DNA from: Sequoia sempervirens
Lineage: Eukaryota; Streptophyta; Pinopsida; Cupressales; Cupressaceae
NCBI GenBank assembly: GCA_007258455.2
Contig: VDFB02018536.1
Coordinates: 1-64,000, forward strand
Length of the DNA stretch: 64,000 nucleotides
Direction: 5' to 3'
Shown here: piece after piece, positions 1-13,300 of the stretch
Numbering within the stretch: position 1 is the stretch's first letter
Layout: the number at the start of each line of letters is the position of its first letter
Notes under the pieces: generated by a model
Seen by the model: only the letters and a program-made list of their open reading frames with translations
Database searches by the model: none
What the model was told of the DNA's origin: nothing
Position numbers and translations under genes: made by a program

Positions 1-3000
1 AGTTCAATTGGCATGAGATGGTCAGTGGTACACCTATTTCAAAATTGGGAGAGGCTAGAGATCTCTTGTTCTTGGAGATCATGGGTTGAGGCAGTTACTC
101 TTTGAAGAGGTTTAAGAAGGAAGACCTAGGAGCCTACACAAGGGTTGGATGTGAGTTCAACATGGACTTGTTGAGGAGATTTTTCTTGGAGAAATCCATG
201 GTCGTTTGGTGTATCCTAGAGGAGAAATCTCATTCCTCATCTTGGTTCTCTCTACAATTAATCATCTTATATGTATTGTCCACCTTGTTTTCAAATGCAT
301 TTTGTTGTGTGCTTTATTTTTCATGAGAATGAGTTGAGATATGGATGTTAGTTTTAGAGGGCTTATTTGAGGATCACTTGGCATGGGTTGTTTTTCTTTT
401 GTCTTCTCATAAGAATGAATCTTAAGCTATGGATGTTATTTCTAAAAGGCTTATTTGAGGAGTGTATAGAATGGTTTTGGGCTTATTCCCTTAGTTTTGA
501 GAATGGACTTCTGATTTGATCTTACTTTAGATTGAAAGCCTTACATACCATTCAGTCTATTGATTCACATTATATGTTTGATCTTTGAATTGAATATTTG
601 ATTTTTTCATTAAGGGTAAATAGGTTTTATATTGATTTTAAAACTCAATCATAGCAAAATTTCAACCAAAGAGTAGTTGGCCATCAATAAAATAACAACT
701 AGAAAATTAGAGTTCAATTAAAATAATAAATAGCTCAAAGACAAAGTACACAAACCTAGAGACCAGCTACAACTTCCTCAAGGCCTCAACAACCTCTAGA
801 TCCTCACTGTAGAAGATTGCATGTAATTTGGCATAATCCTAGAGATCCTTATAATCAATTATTTCCTTTTTCAACTTGCTTCATCTCATCCTAGTATTAG
901 GACCAACTATATCTTTTCTTTTAGTCTGTTGAGTAGAAGGGTCACCTTTCGTCTTCTTTAGCCTTTCAATAAAAAATTTTAGTTCTATTACGTTATTTTT
1001 TAAAATACATATTTTTACTTCAAGAACTCTATTTATTTTTCATTAGTTTCCTTTGAATCATACTTTAATGCAACACTTCTAGTGTTGATTTGTTCCTCCC
1101 TCTTGCTACTATCTTTCAGGGAGTCCATCCTCTTTAAATTTGAGTTCTAGGTCTCAATTTTTCCCACTTTGGGAAGGCAATTCCATTTTTAAAATAAAAT
1201 CTTGTCATATTCAAGGTTGCCTTGCCCACTAATCTTTTGTTTGTTCTCCCATAGACATTTTTATATTTCGTCCATTATTCTCAATGAAGAACCATTTAGT
1301 GGGAGTGCTTTGAGCTTCAAAGGCTTCATAAGCCACTTTCATGTTATGTAACATCATATTCACAACCTCAACCATGTCTTTCAACAAGGTAGGTACCAGT
1401 TTAGAAATATCATAGAGCTTTATGTTGTCCAAACCAAGGGTTTGAACCTCTAGAGATAAACCACCTATGGTGGGTTCCGAGACAAGATGCAATTTTTTTC
1501 CCTTTCCTATCCTTGCTTGTATTCCTAACATTAGCACCATCGTCTCCCATGTCAAAGTCATTCTCATGCCTCTCCTTCTTACTAATCTCACCTCTATTTC
1601 TTTTGAAGTTGTTAGTACCCAAACCATGACCCTTCTTCACCTCTAGACCCTTAGCCTTCATGCCATTATCGACCAAGGCAAATAAATTTTGAATATTAGA
1701 TGTTGATAAAACTTTTTCTATTTGAGGTTTTTTGATGATCTTACTTGTAGGTTGAGCACTTAGAGATGTTGGTAGGACATGCTACATGGTGTTGATTTGC
1801 ATGTTCTCTCTAGATGGTCTTGTGTTTCTTCCCAGAGGTTTATATTCCCCTGACATTAGAGTTGATATTTGCATGGAGCCATTATGATCAATGTGTTTGT
1901 GATCATTTATTTTTGTTATACTTCATTATTTTTCAGTAATGGTTTGGAAGCTTTTTAATCTTTCTTTTATGATGTTGAAAACTTGGGAGAGCTATGGAGA
2001 CTGGTGGTAAGAAATTTGTATTGCAATAGTTTAGTGTGCAAGTTTGCATATAATTATGGGTGCTCCTTGGCACATCATGATTTTGATGGTGTTGAATGCA
2101 TCTTCTATGCGAGTGTTATTAGTGAACTTTTGGATGCTTTGGTTGATTTTAAATTTGACATTACCAATGTAGTGGGAGTTCCAAGTCTTTTGTGTTTCCT
2201 TTGTTAAATGTTCACATTATACTATAGTGTTGAGGGTCTTCAAGACTTCTTTGTGCATGATAGTGTATATACAAGGACTTATGATTGTGGAGATAAGGTC
2301 TATTTGTTATGCTGAGTATACCTTGGTTTTGAGGTATAGTTAGTTGGATGTGTTAACAACTAGTTGTTGTTGCTATTCTAAATATCATAATTAATTCCAG
2401 ACTACTTAGGATTCTTTGTTACCATTGGATTTGATGTTTGTGTTTGAATATGGAGTTGAAGCAAAAATTCATGTTTTTTTGTGACAATGTCGCATCTCAT
2501 TTAATTTAATCTTATTTTTAGCTGATAGGCTATTACATGGGGGAACCCCACCGGGATCTCCTCCAATCTAACGTTGACGTTCAGTGAGGCTAATTTTCGG
2601 CATATGTGGTAAGTCTCCTTTTTGATCGCTCGTATTGTACTTCGCATGGGCTCCACTGATTCCTTGACTGAGCTGCAGGCAACAAATTCGATTTAAATAA
2701 GCCTATCGACGTAAGCATTGCATCTCATTGGGGTGCAAGCCGCTAGTTTATGCATTGAGATGATGAAGTATTAGAGGATTCTTGTTTGAGATGGTTGTCG
2801 CCTTAGTTATTGTTGTAAGTATTTTGATGGAGCACATGAAGCACTTGGATTTTTTTATTAGTACATGTTAGCTATAGGCATTGTTACCTTATTTATTTAC
2901 TTTTGACCCCTTCTGCAATATATATAAGTGGACAAATTTTGGGAAAGATATGTTATTCATCTTGCTTAATACTAAGCATGTAAAACATTTAACTGTGATA

Positions 3001-4262
3001 CATCTTAGAGATATGAATATCATGGGTTAAGCATTTTTGGAGTCACTTACATGTTGTATGTAATATTGGAATAAACATTTAATGTGGGTTGCACATTAAG
3101 AAAATATTTAATATTAAAAAACCTTTGTATCAATTGAAAAAGCTTAATACCAAAAGGGAAAACTTAGTACAAAAAGTAAAAGGAGACAAGGTTTTGTAAG
3201 CTCATGGTTTAGAAGCATATAGTTTATGTAATACCACTTGGTGGTTTTGTGCAAGCTTATTTCTATATAAGTAAACACATGGATAATTATTGAAGTTGAT
3301 ATATATAGCATTTGACTTGTTGGATAAAATTGATTTTACATCTTTTGTTGGTGCATATGTGAGGAGAGGAGGTATAGATGAGTATGTGTGGTTTTGTGAT
3401 TCTCATTTGTTTGTTTGCATGGAGTGCAATTAAGAAGTCCAATATTTCTAAAGCCTCACATGGAGATTTTGCAAGTATTGTGATCTTTGTTCACAAAATA
3501 ATACATTGAAGGTGTAAGTGATTTTGCAAGGTGAATTTTTGTTCAAAGGTTTTCTTAAATTACATCTTGTGTCATCTTGATGGCATGTTTGTTTATTCTT
3601 TTATATTGTGGATTATAAATATTTTTGTATTTTTTTCTCTTTTGAAATTGTGGAAATAAATATTATTGCTGCAAATTTTCTTTTGAATATGTTAACGTTG
3701 AATCACAATAGTAGATAAATAAATGATTTTTTGCGCTAAAAATAGCCAGATACGTAATTCTCTTTTGGATCTAGTTACCAAAATCCCACATTATTTTACA
3801 GCTCCTGGGTGCGTTTACTATTTATATAGAGAGAGAGAGACATTGGCATATTTAACAAATTTACAATACACAAATATTGTTCGTTCATTTGAGCATACAT
3901 CAAATAGTATAATAGCTGATCTATTTGTATTGATATTTAATCTTCGAATAGTGAAAACTGAATTTTGAGAGCACATAATCGCAGCAAAAATGACAAGATA
4001 AAACAATTGAAAACCTTTGCTTTTTGTCAAATTAACAAAGCCTATTTACAATAAAAAATCGTGATGCTTCGCTGAAGCCTTAATTCAGTGCCATTAATAT
4101 ACATAAAAGACCTCAAATAGTACATAACAATTTGGGGAATGGAAAACAAAATTCATAAGTTTGGTTGTAACAAAAATAACCAATATATGCCCCACGAATT
4201 AAGAAGCATGCTTCCCAAGCAATCATTCTCCCCAGTAACTTAGGAATGCATCTTTAAATTCT
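1..4262. other. Region downstream of the OTU gene, no gene recognised
   Basis: Only short, unconserved reading frames are present. The minus-strand frames at 1229-1676 overlap one another and are rich in charged residues, with no recognisable domain. A less A+T-rich patch at about 2520-2760 stands out in composition but I do not recognise it. The right part (about 3900-4262) probably includes the OTU 3'UTR. Confidence 0.5.
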
Positions 4263-4306
4263 CTAAAACAGCCAGTGTTTCTTCTTCGGCACTCTATATG
4301 GAACTT
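4263..4306 (-). CDS. OTU gene exon 9 (C-terminus and stop)
   Basis: The exon completes a Glu codon and encodes [13 protein letters not shown] followed by TAG. The acceptor is AATTTCTACAG. The basic HWLF tail matches the C-terminus of plant OTU11-type proteins. The 3'UTR presumably runs left from 4262, but I see no decisive poly(A) signal. Confidence 0.9.
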
Positions 4307-7300
4307 CTGTAGAAATTAAAAAACAGCCAGAACTGTAAGCATTAAAAATATGCCTGATCCAAAACCGAAAAAAGAAGCTTAAAATATTTGTAACACGTAA
4401 TGACATTAGAAAGGCCTTTCTGCAATGGGTAGCGCAGACATAAGGACAAATTGGACTTGCAACCTTATGAAAGTGGACTGTCTTCGACTCAAAAGCACAT
4501 CCACTTTTTGAATCACCCAAATAATTTGAAAAGGCATTCAAAGCTAATGCACAGTCAAGTAAAAGAAATTTATTGAAAAGGACATTCCAAAGCATAATTT
4601 ACCTCCAGCTTCATATAAGGAATTGTAGTGTACTTCAGACCAGAAGCTCAGCCAAATTTCTGTGGACATGACCAAAGCATCATGTAAATTTTAGAATATT
4701 AGCGTTCAAGTACCACTGAACACTCTGAAATAGCAATTCATTGCGTCTTCTAAAAATCACAAGAATGAAGAGTAAGTATAGTAACAACATAGATAACACT
4801 CTTTTTGGATTATAATGCGAAAGCTACCTTCAATGTGAAATAAACCTGATGTGTAAGTTGTAAACCTTCCTTAGAAATGTATGAAACTTTTATTGATGTC
4901 AAATCAATCAGATATGCCAGTAAAGCCAATGTATGAAAGTATGATTGGTGTTACAAATGTGATTCAACCAACATTCTTCGCCAACCTTTCATTAAGGAAT
5001 GGTTTTGTACCACAGATCATTAAGGTTTTAAGTTTTAACAAAAATTCCAGAGACCTGAAGCATGAAAGCTTTTGTTTGCAAGTTGTATTGCTTAGCGAAG
5101 TCAACCTGCACAGCTTGCTTAGGAAGGATGTCAGGCATGGTGTTGTAATTTCTTGTCACCTGTTCCAGTCTCACACATTTTGCATTGCTCCCAGGGTGTC
5201 AGTGATCTTATCATTGTATATTATCGCTGCCATTTGCTGGTACACCCAGCTTGACCAGATTGATTATGGCTTCAGAGTCTCTCTAAACATCCAGATCAGT
5301 TATGCCCTTGATGAAAGCAAGCCAAACCCCTTTGTATATAGAAAAGATTCTTCATGGTTATTTGTGTTCTATCCTAAGTTCTGATGAAAATTCAACAATC
5401 TTACCCATACTATCCAGAATTAATGCCTTTCTTTGAGGGACTGGGAAATCTTCATACTGTCTAAGGTATTTTTAAACTCTTTCTTTTGTATAAAGATACA
5501 GTACATCAATAATGAAAATAGAATCCATTTGTGCATTTGACAACTACCAGGGAACTTCCCATGATAACTAAACTATTATACATGTTGAAGTATGACCTTC
5601 TTTGGCTAAAACATGATATACTAGTTCTAGTTATGTTTTTTTGTCTTTGCTTTCTTGTGCTATGATGCCATGTTGATTTTTAAAAACTCCATACCATGTC
5701 TTATGTGAAAAAACGTTAGATCGTGATGAAATTGTGGTTATACGTTGGGAAGTGCACGATAAGCATAATGCATATAAGCATGAAAGACTCATCGTAGACC
5801 AAGAAAAATGGAACTTTTTGAATGGAGATGATCATGATACAACAATGCATGAGTTTGATGGTATAAGGGGTAAAAAACTAACTCATATTGATAACTTTAG
5901 CTCCATTAATTTGTGCTTGGACCAACTGTGTAAGATATCCACGTATAATTTTATATTGATGGTGATGGTATAGTTGCATCACTGTAGTCTAAATTTTAAT
6001 ATCATATGTGTGTGTGTGTTGCATCTCAAAGCTAAACCCTCGTTATGATCCATTGTTACAATAAAAGAGGGGTAAAAATTTATTAAATCAAGAATAAGAA
6101 CAAAGCAAGGGCATCACATAGCCTTCTCGAGTTCCACCAAATGATCCAAATGTTGAGACAAATCCGGGGGTAACTGACCCCGGTCCACCAAGCTCCAATC
6201 ATGAATATGATCAGAAGCCCATTTAGCCAAGCAATCAGCAACAACATTCTATTCTCTAGGAATATGAGTGAAAGTAATAGACTCTAGGGAAGCACAGAGG
6301 TGAAGAATCTGATCAACAATCAAAGGCAAATGCTAGCTAACATCCTCTAAATGTCACCTATTCAACAAATTCACCACAACCTGGGAGTCAGACTCACATA
6401 TGATCCTTTGCTATCCCAATTGAATTCCACGTTCCAAGGATGATAAAATGACCTGAGCCTCCATAAGATTATTTGTATGAAGACCCTTATAAATAGAGAA
6501 GATAAACTGAACATCTCCAAAGCTGTCCCGACCCACACCACCAATACCAGCATGACCCAGGTTTCCCCGAGAGGAGCCGTCCGTGTTGATTTTCAAAACA
6601 CCTTGAGGAGGAGGAGACCTTGTTGAAGTTGTTTGAATTGATAAAATATTAGGAGTGCTACAACATTTTATGAAATCATAAATGTGCATTTGTTTCAAGG
6701 ACAAAAACAGTGTAAGGGAGATATCCAAAGAGGAATTTATAACATATTCAGATGCCTCTCAGAAAGTTATGAAATCAATAAAAAAAAGCACCCAATTTCT
6801 AGTCCATATACAAAAGTGATTGCCTACACAAGTTGCAAGAATTGGAGAACAGCTAAATGGCAGTTTTGTTTCTGTCAAAGGTGGTTTTATTTCTTTGAAT
6901 GGTTGTTTGTAAGATCTAGGATGGTGTTGTAACTTAGGTTAATATGCCAGCTTTGCAACAGTGACAGTTCATTGCCACCGCAGTGGTTTTGTAACCGCAA
7001 CGAGAAGTGGTTTCACAAGAGGGGCAATTTCATTTTTGACACTGCATAAATTGGTGTTTTCGTCACAGCAAGAATAGGGGAAGAGAACAACCTAGAGACC
7101 TTTTGTCCTCATATCATGGACTTTTGGGCTTCTTGTTTGAGCCTTAAGCATATTATAAGTTTACCAAAGACCTCAAGAATATTGGGAAAGGAAATTGAAT
7201 GCTTAAGAGGGCTATGTAAGACCAATTCATGTAGATGTGGAAAAACATTGGTGAAGACTGAGTTGACTACACAGCCAGACAGAAAATGAAAGTCAAGTTA

Positions 7301-10300
7301 TCTCAAAAAGATCATTTGCGAGTGTTCGGATGCTATTGAAGAATATTGGTGTTGGCCTCGAGAAGGCAAGAGGCTTGTAGAAATACAAAGAACATGGTGA
7401 AGATATCAAAGTGATGCTTCACTCTTCTGAAGTTGCCACATATGGGGTTTCTCAGATCTCTAGTGTAGTTTGTTGTGTTTATCTCTCTTTTGTTGGTGTG
7501 TTCAACTAATTTGCTGCATTTTTCATTTATTGCAATTGATTCGGTATCTCAAACACCTAATGGAGCATAAGAAACAAATTGAATGTATAAGCACAACATA
7601 GTACTTGTTTATTAGAACAACCAGAAATTGAATTGAGTCATATTCTGTTAAACAACAACAAATCCTTGTATGTCACTGTCTTGTGGAATTCTAAGTAGAA
7701 TCACATGTTTTGAAGTAGCAAGGTTGAGATTGGTATGCAATATTCAACATGTTTGACAGCATGTGTAGAATTGCATAATGAAATGTCTGATACAGATAGT
7801 AGCCAAAGGGTCGTAAAAATATCAAGCTAAGGCATTTGAATGTCATTTCAAATTTCAATCATAGTAGCAGATTGCGGTAAAAACTATCAATATATCACGA
7901 GATTTCAGATCTCACCGCCCCAGCCGATCTTTTGTTGAGAATTTTGTAATCTGTCATGACCCCCCTTCTTCAAGAATTATAATGAATATTCTAAATTAAT
8001 TAAAAAATATTTATTAATTTATTAATTAGATGTAAATAATAACTAAAATTTTAATAATAAATAACTAATAATTAACTAAATAAATAAATCATAATTAATA
8101 ACATAAATAAAATAATCATAATATTCGAACTTTATCTTGTTTATTCAAAAATAAAATAATAAAATGATTAAGAATTAAACAAGGTTTAAAATAAAGATTT
8201 TATTAAATAAAACTAATATTACATGTATATTTTAAGTGAAAATATTTTATATTAATTATTTTTCTGACCTTTATCCTGGATAATATTAAAAATCGTTTTC
8301 TCTTATCTAATATTTATTTTATTATTATAACAAGAGCTTTTTTTTAATTATCTTGATTTAAATTTGAAATATAAAATAGTCTATAATATTAACATTATCT
8401 TGATTATTCAAAATAAATGAATAAAATGAACTAAAATAGAGTTTAAAATAAATTAAAATAAAAATAAAGCAAGTTAAAGATAAAGTATCTTATTTGATAA
8501 ATTAACATTAAATGGATTATTTTATGAGGAAGCTAGTTTTATTTTCAGATAAAAAATAGTTATCTTTATTTTTAAAATAGTGTTCTAAAATTCTTTTATT
8601 TAAATTTGTATTATAAATTGATGTTCTTATTTTATTAATATTATTGTAAAGAACATGTTGAAATATAATAAAAAAATTAAAAATTAAAAAAATAATTGTT
8701 TATTGTCTATTGTATCTTGAAAATTATTTAAAAAATGAAACAAAGATTAAAAACAAAATAATAATAAAATAATCATTTAAAATGTAAAAGAAAACTACAA
8801 ATACAGAGGAAAACAAAGGGAAAATCACCATGAATTGTGAAGGAGAACATCAAGAGAAAGAAGAACATGTTCAAAGAAGCAATGGCAAGGATAACTAAAT
8901 TAGAAATAGTCTATTCTAGGAGAGTAGATTTATCTTTTCATCCTATTAATAATTACAAATTTAAAATTGAATATCTAATAAATCTAAGTTAATGATTTGA
9001 GTTTCAATCACATAAATGTCATAATTTCCCTCTTTCAATTGTTTATTATTGATATAGTTTAAATAATATTAAACAAAATTTAATTATTCATAAATCAGAG
9101 ATTGAAAATTATATAAATATATAAAAAAACTTTCAAATCAATGAAAAATAATATATAAGATGGAAAAATTTTATTTTTTATTATATTTTAAATAAACGTG
9201 AATTATAGTGTGAACTTGAATTAAAATTAGAAATTAAAAAAATTATATGATTAAATTAAATTAAAAATAATAAATACCATGAACATACAAGGGTTTATTT
9301 TAAACTTCTTTTATTTTTTTAATTATTTAAAGTTTTTTAAAGCTTTCTTATTCAAAAAATATTCTAATTTAAAGCTGAACTCGGCTGAACACATGGTGCT
9401 AGGCATGGTTTGCAGACCCGGTGAGTGCTTGTAGAGTGCATGAGTGCTCGCCATCCCAAAACCAAGGCGAGTGAGTCACGGATAAAAACTCACCAAAAAA
9501 TGGCAAAAACTCACCTAAAATTTGTTTTTTTGGCTTTCTAAGCATTGTTTTTTGCCTTCTAAAAAATTATGAAAATGGTGTGTGCCATGAAGGTTTGTAT
9601 CATTTAAAGGTCTTCATTTGGGTTTGGTGAAGTTGGCTACGCCCCTTGACCCTGCCCTGTATTGTGACAGGTAGCGCGCCCGAGGCGTTGCCCCTATACC
9701 CCGTGAGGGGCACTGCACCCAAACCCCTGTGAGGGGTGCTGCCCCTCAACCCCATTGGGGGTGTTGCCTCTAAACCCCCACCAATCTTATTTGATTCATT
9801 TTGTAGCTATATTTTGCATAAAATTTATCTTTTTTTCAAAAATTTAATTGTTTTTAAGGTGCCAAGTTTTGTCAAGTTTTGTCGTGTCCTCGCTAAGTCA
9901 ATTTTTTTTTTTGGCTTGCTGAGTACTCTCCGAGTCCGAGTTTGCGAACTATGGTGCTAGGACCCAAAAACAAAACAAAAAAACACTTTTTTAATGTTTT
10001 TTAAACAAACAAAAAAAATCCCTACAAAATGCAATTTCACCCTAAAGTGAGAGCATATGAAGTGTTTTCTTTCATTTCACAAACACAAGGGACCAAAAAA
10101 CAATTTTTGCCTCCAAGCTGCCATTGTTCGTTTTTTAAGGTTGCTTTATTTTTCTTTGAAGATGAGAGCTACAAGAGATTTAAACCTACACCAACAATGA
10201 AGAAAGAGCTGCATGGGGAAGATTTACCCATTAAAGGTGAGTGAAGCTTGTAATTTTTTTCATGTTTTGAAGATTTTTCAAAAAAAAATGAAGTTTTAAA

Positions 10301-13300
10301 CATTTTTTTTTTTTTTAAAGTTGTAGAGTTGTAAATTTGTAATTTTGTTTGTTTTGATATGGTCATTCAAAATAGGTGGTAGCTCTAGTTTAGTTGCCCC
10401 AAATGCAAAGATCTCATTTAAATTTGATGTAGCATCACCTCTTTGGCAACATATGATAATGATTGAACAACTTTTTAGCGATGGGGGCCATCATTGGCAT
10501 TGTAGCCAATGTGCAAATGAGTATATGAGCTCATACAATTGAATTAAAACTCACATATGCGCTATTTCCAGCTTGGGAATAAGAAAGTTGTAAGTAATAG
10601 ATTAAAGGAAAGAGCACATCCTCTTGCCAAGAAAGAATTGCAAAAGCCTCCCGATGGTTTATGACAACTAGCTAGCCCACATCCTTTCATGTTATTGTCA
10701 TCTTCCCAAGAAGTGAATGCCCCCTTTCTTTTGCATAAAAAAGGCCCATTGGAAAAGGCCTTCAAGAATAAAGCAAGGGAGGTTGCAAATGAGAGCACTA
10801 CTTGTTGCATTTATGTCAATAGGTTTCCTTCAACCTTGTTAGATCACCATATTGGCGAAATATGGTGACAACCATTGCCAATGCGCTTGTTGATTACATT
10901 AGTCCATTGCATGAAAAGGTGCACACCAGCTGATTGGCAAAGGAGAAAACTTCAAGACAGGCATCATTGAGAACAATCAAGGATACATGGCCCAAAATAG
11001 ATGTCCATTTTTTATGGATTGAAAGATTGCAGAAAGAAATAGACCACTAATCAATGTCATTGCAGTGTCCCAAAAAGGGTTATGTTTTAGAATCCAATAA
11101 AATTGTGAGGGACAAGTAAAGGATGCAACTTTCATTGTCGATACCCTCATACAATCCATTGAAATAGTGGAACCCAATTGTTCAGGTCATAACAAACAAT
11201 TCTAAAAATTGTAGGGCAATTGGTTCTATAGCGGAGGGTATGTATAGGCATATTTTAAGACACCATGTGTTGTCCACTCACTTAACTTGATATTGCAAGA
11301 GATTGGCATAAAGATCAAGTGGGTCAAAGAAATCTACACAAAAACTAAGGAGATTCAAATGTTTGTGACCAATCATCATATTTTGCAAGGCATCTTCAAG
11401 GCCTTCTCCAACTTGGAGTTGTTGAAGATAATTTAAAATTTTATTTTTAGTATAATTTTTAATTTTTTAATTGTTGATATACAACATAGCATCTACCTTT
11501 TAATATTTTAATTTGTTCTATTTACACCATGTTAAGTTGTCGAAACTCAATTTGCATCACACACAATCGTCTTAAGACAACTTGTGAATGTGCAAGCTGC
11601 ATTGAGCACTATGGTCATCAACACTCTTTGGAGTGTATGGAGGCAATCAAGTATAGAGAGAGCCCAAAATGTCAAAGCATTGAACCTAGATGATGAATGG
11701 TGGACTCTTGTAAAATATGTCGAGTTTTATTAAGCCCATCAATAACATGATTAGGTATACTAATATTGATCACCCATGTTCAAGTGAAATTTATGATGGC
11801 ATGGACTCCATGGTTGAAAAAATAAGGCCCATAATAGAAACCATGGAGCACGATCTAACAGAAACATTTTTTAAAAGAGTGAAAAGAATCATTGTTGACT
11901 ATTGGAAAGAGATAACCCACCCTTATATCTCCAAGCATTTCCTTTGTACCCAAAGTATTCTAGCAAAGAGATACATTCCTTGCTGAGGAGGGTGACACCA
12001 TACAAGAATGAAGAGGTTGCTACTAGCTACAAAATTGCATTCAAAAGAATATTCTCGAATGTAGATATACAAAGTGTTGCCTTGAGTGAGTTTGGCCCTT
12101 TCAATCTTCAAAGAATTAGGATGTTTGCGCTATTCAAGACAAGTACAAAAATGATGCTCATGAATGGTGGTACATACATGGCCAAGGCTCTATTTAGTTG
12201 CAGCTTGCAATTAAAGTTCATCCACTCAATTAAGCACAACTAGTTGGGTGCAAGAAAAGGTGAAGATTTGGTCTGTGTGCATTCCAACTTGCATCTCTTG
12301 TCACATAAGAGAACTGATTACAACAAAGGAGTGACGAAGAATTTTGAATTTTGCTATAACTCCTATGTGTGCCAACTTAGATGCTACAATTTAATAGCTT
12401 GTTGAAGTTTTTGCGTATGAGACTCTTTTTAGTGGGAGTGGCACTATAATTGATTATGGTTCAAAAGAAATTGAACCAAATGTTGACTTTGATGCTCTCG
12501 ATGAAGAGTAATGTGAATATTACTAAATATTGATTGTAATTTCCATTGTGTATTGACATTTGCCAAATCACAAAATTATAAATTTAAGAGTATTTTCATT
12601 TTTACAAATTATGAGGTAGTTAAATATTTTGTTTATTGGAAATTATGAGTATCACTATTTTTATATTTTAAAATTTTAAAAATTGTAATATATATATAGA
12701 CACTGAAAAATGCCCTGAGCCTGCGAATGACAGTTTTACACTAACTTGCGTCTTTTCCACATAATTAATTATTTAATTATTCCTTAATTCCACATTCTAC
12801 TATTAATTAAATAATTTGATATTATTTAATTAATTCACTATCTTTATTCTTCCTTGATTAATTAAATAAATTTTATTTATTTAATTGTCACTAATTACTT
12901 TATTCTTCTAATTTAATTAAATAAATTATTATTATTTATTTAATTATTCATTTACTTTTCATCTATAATTAAATAATTGTTTTTAATTATTCACTATCTT
13001 TTTCTCTCTATAATTAAATAATTATTTTAATTATTTAATTTATCTAAATCTATCCATTCTCTAAATAAATGAAATTAGTTATTTTATTTATTTAGCTCAT
13101 CTTGCACATGCAATAATAATTAATTATTTTAATTAATTATTAAACCTCTCATGCAAAACCTAACTCACCTTCTATCTAACACTTTCTTCTAGTTCATCTT
13201 TCATGCAATCAGTTAACTCCATATTTAGCTCACTTCACTCCTCATGCATTGAGTTAACTAATCATCTATTCTTCTCAGCAATCCTCCACCGTTCATCTTA

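Noticed and set aside
1229..1676. Overlapping minus-strand frames as a gene
   Set aside because: The two frames overlap out of phase, have charged low-complexity composition and lack conserved motifs.
7952..9395. TGTCATGACCCC at 7952 as the start of a solo LTR like that at 48120
   Set aside because: No matching ...ACATTACA-type end or 5-bp direct repeat was found downstream. The shared word alone is not enough.
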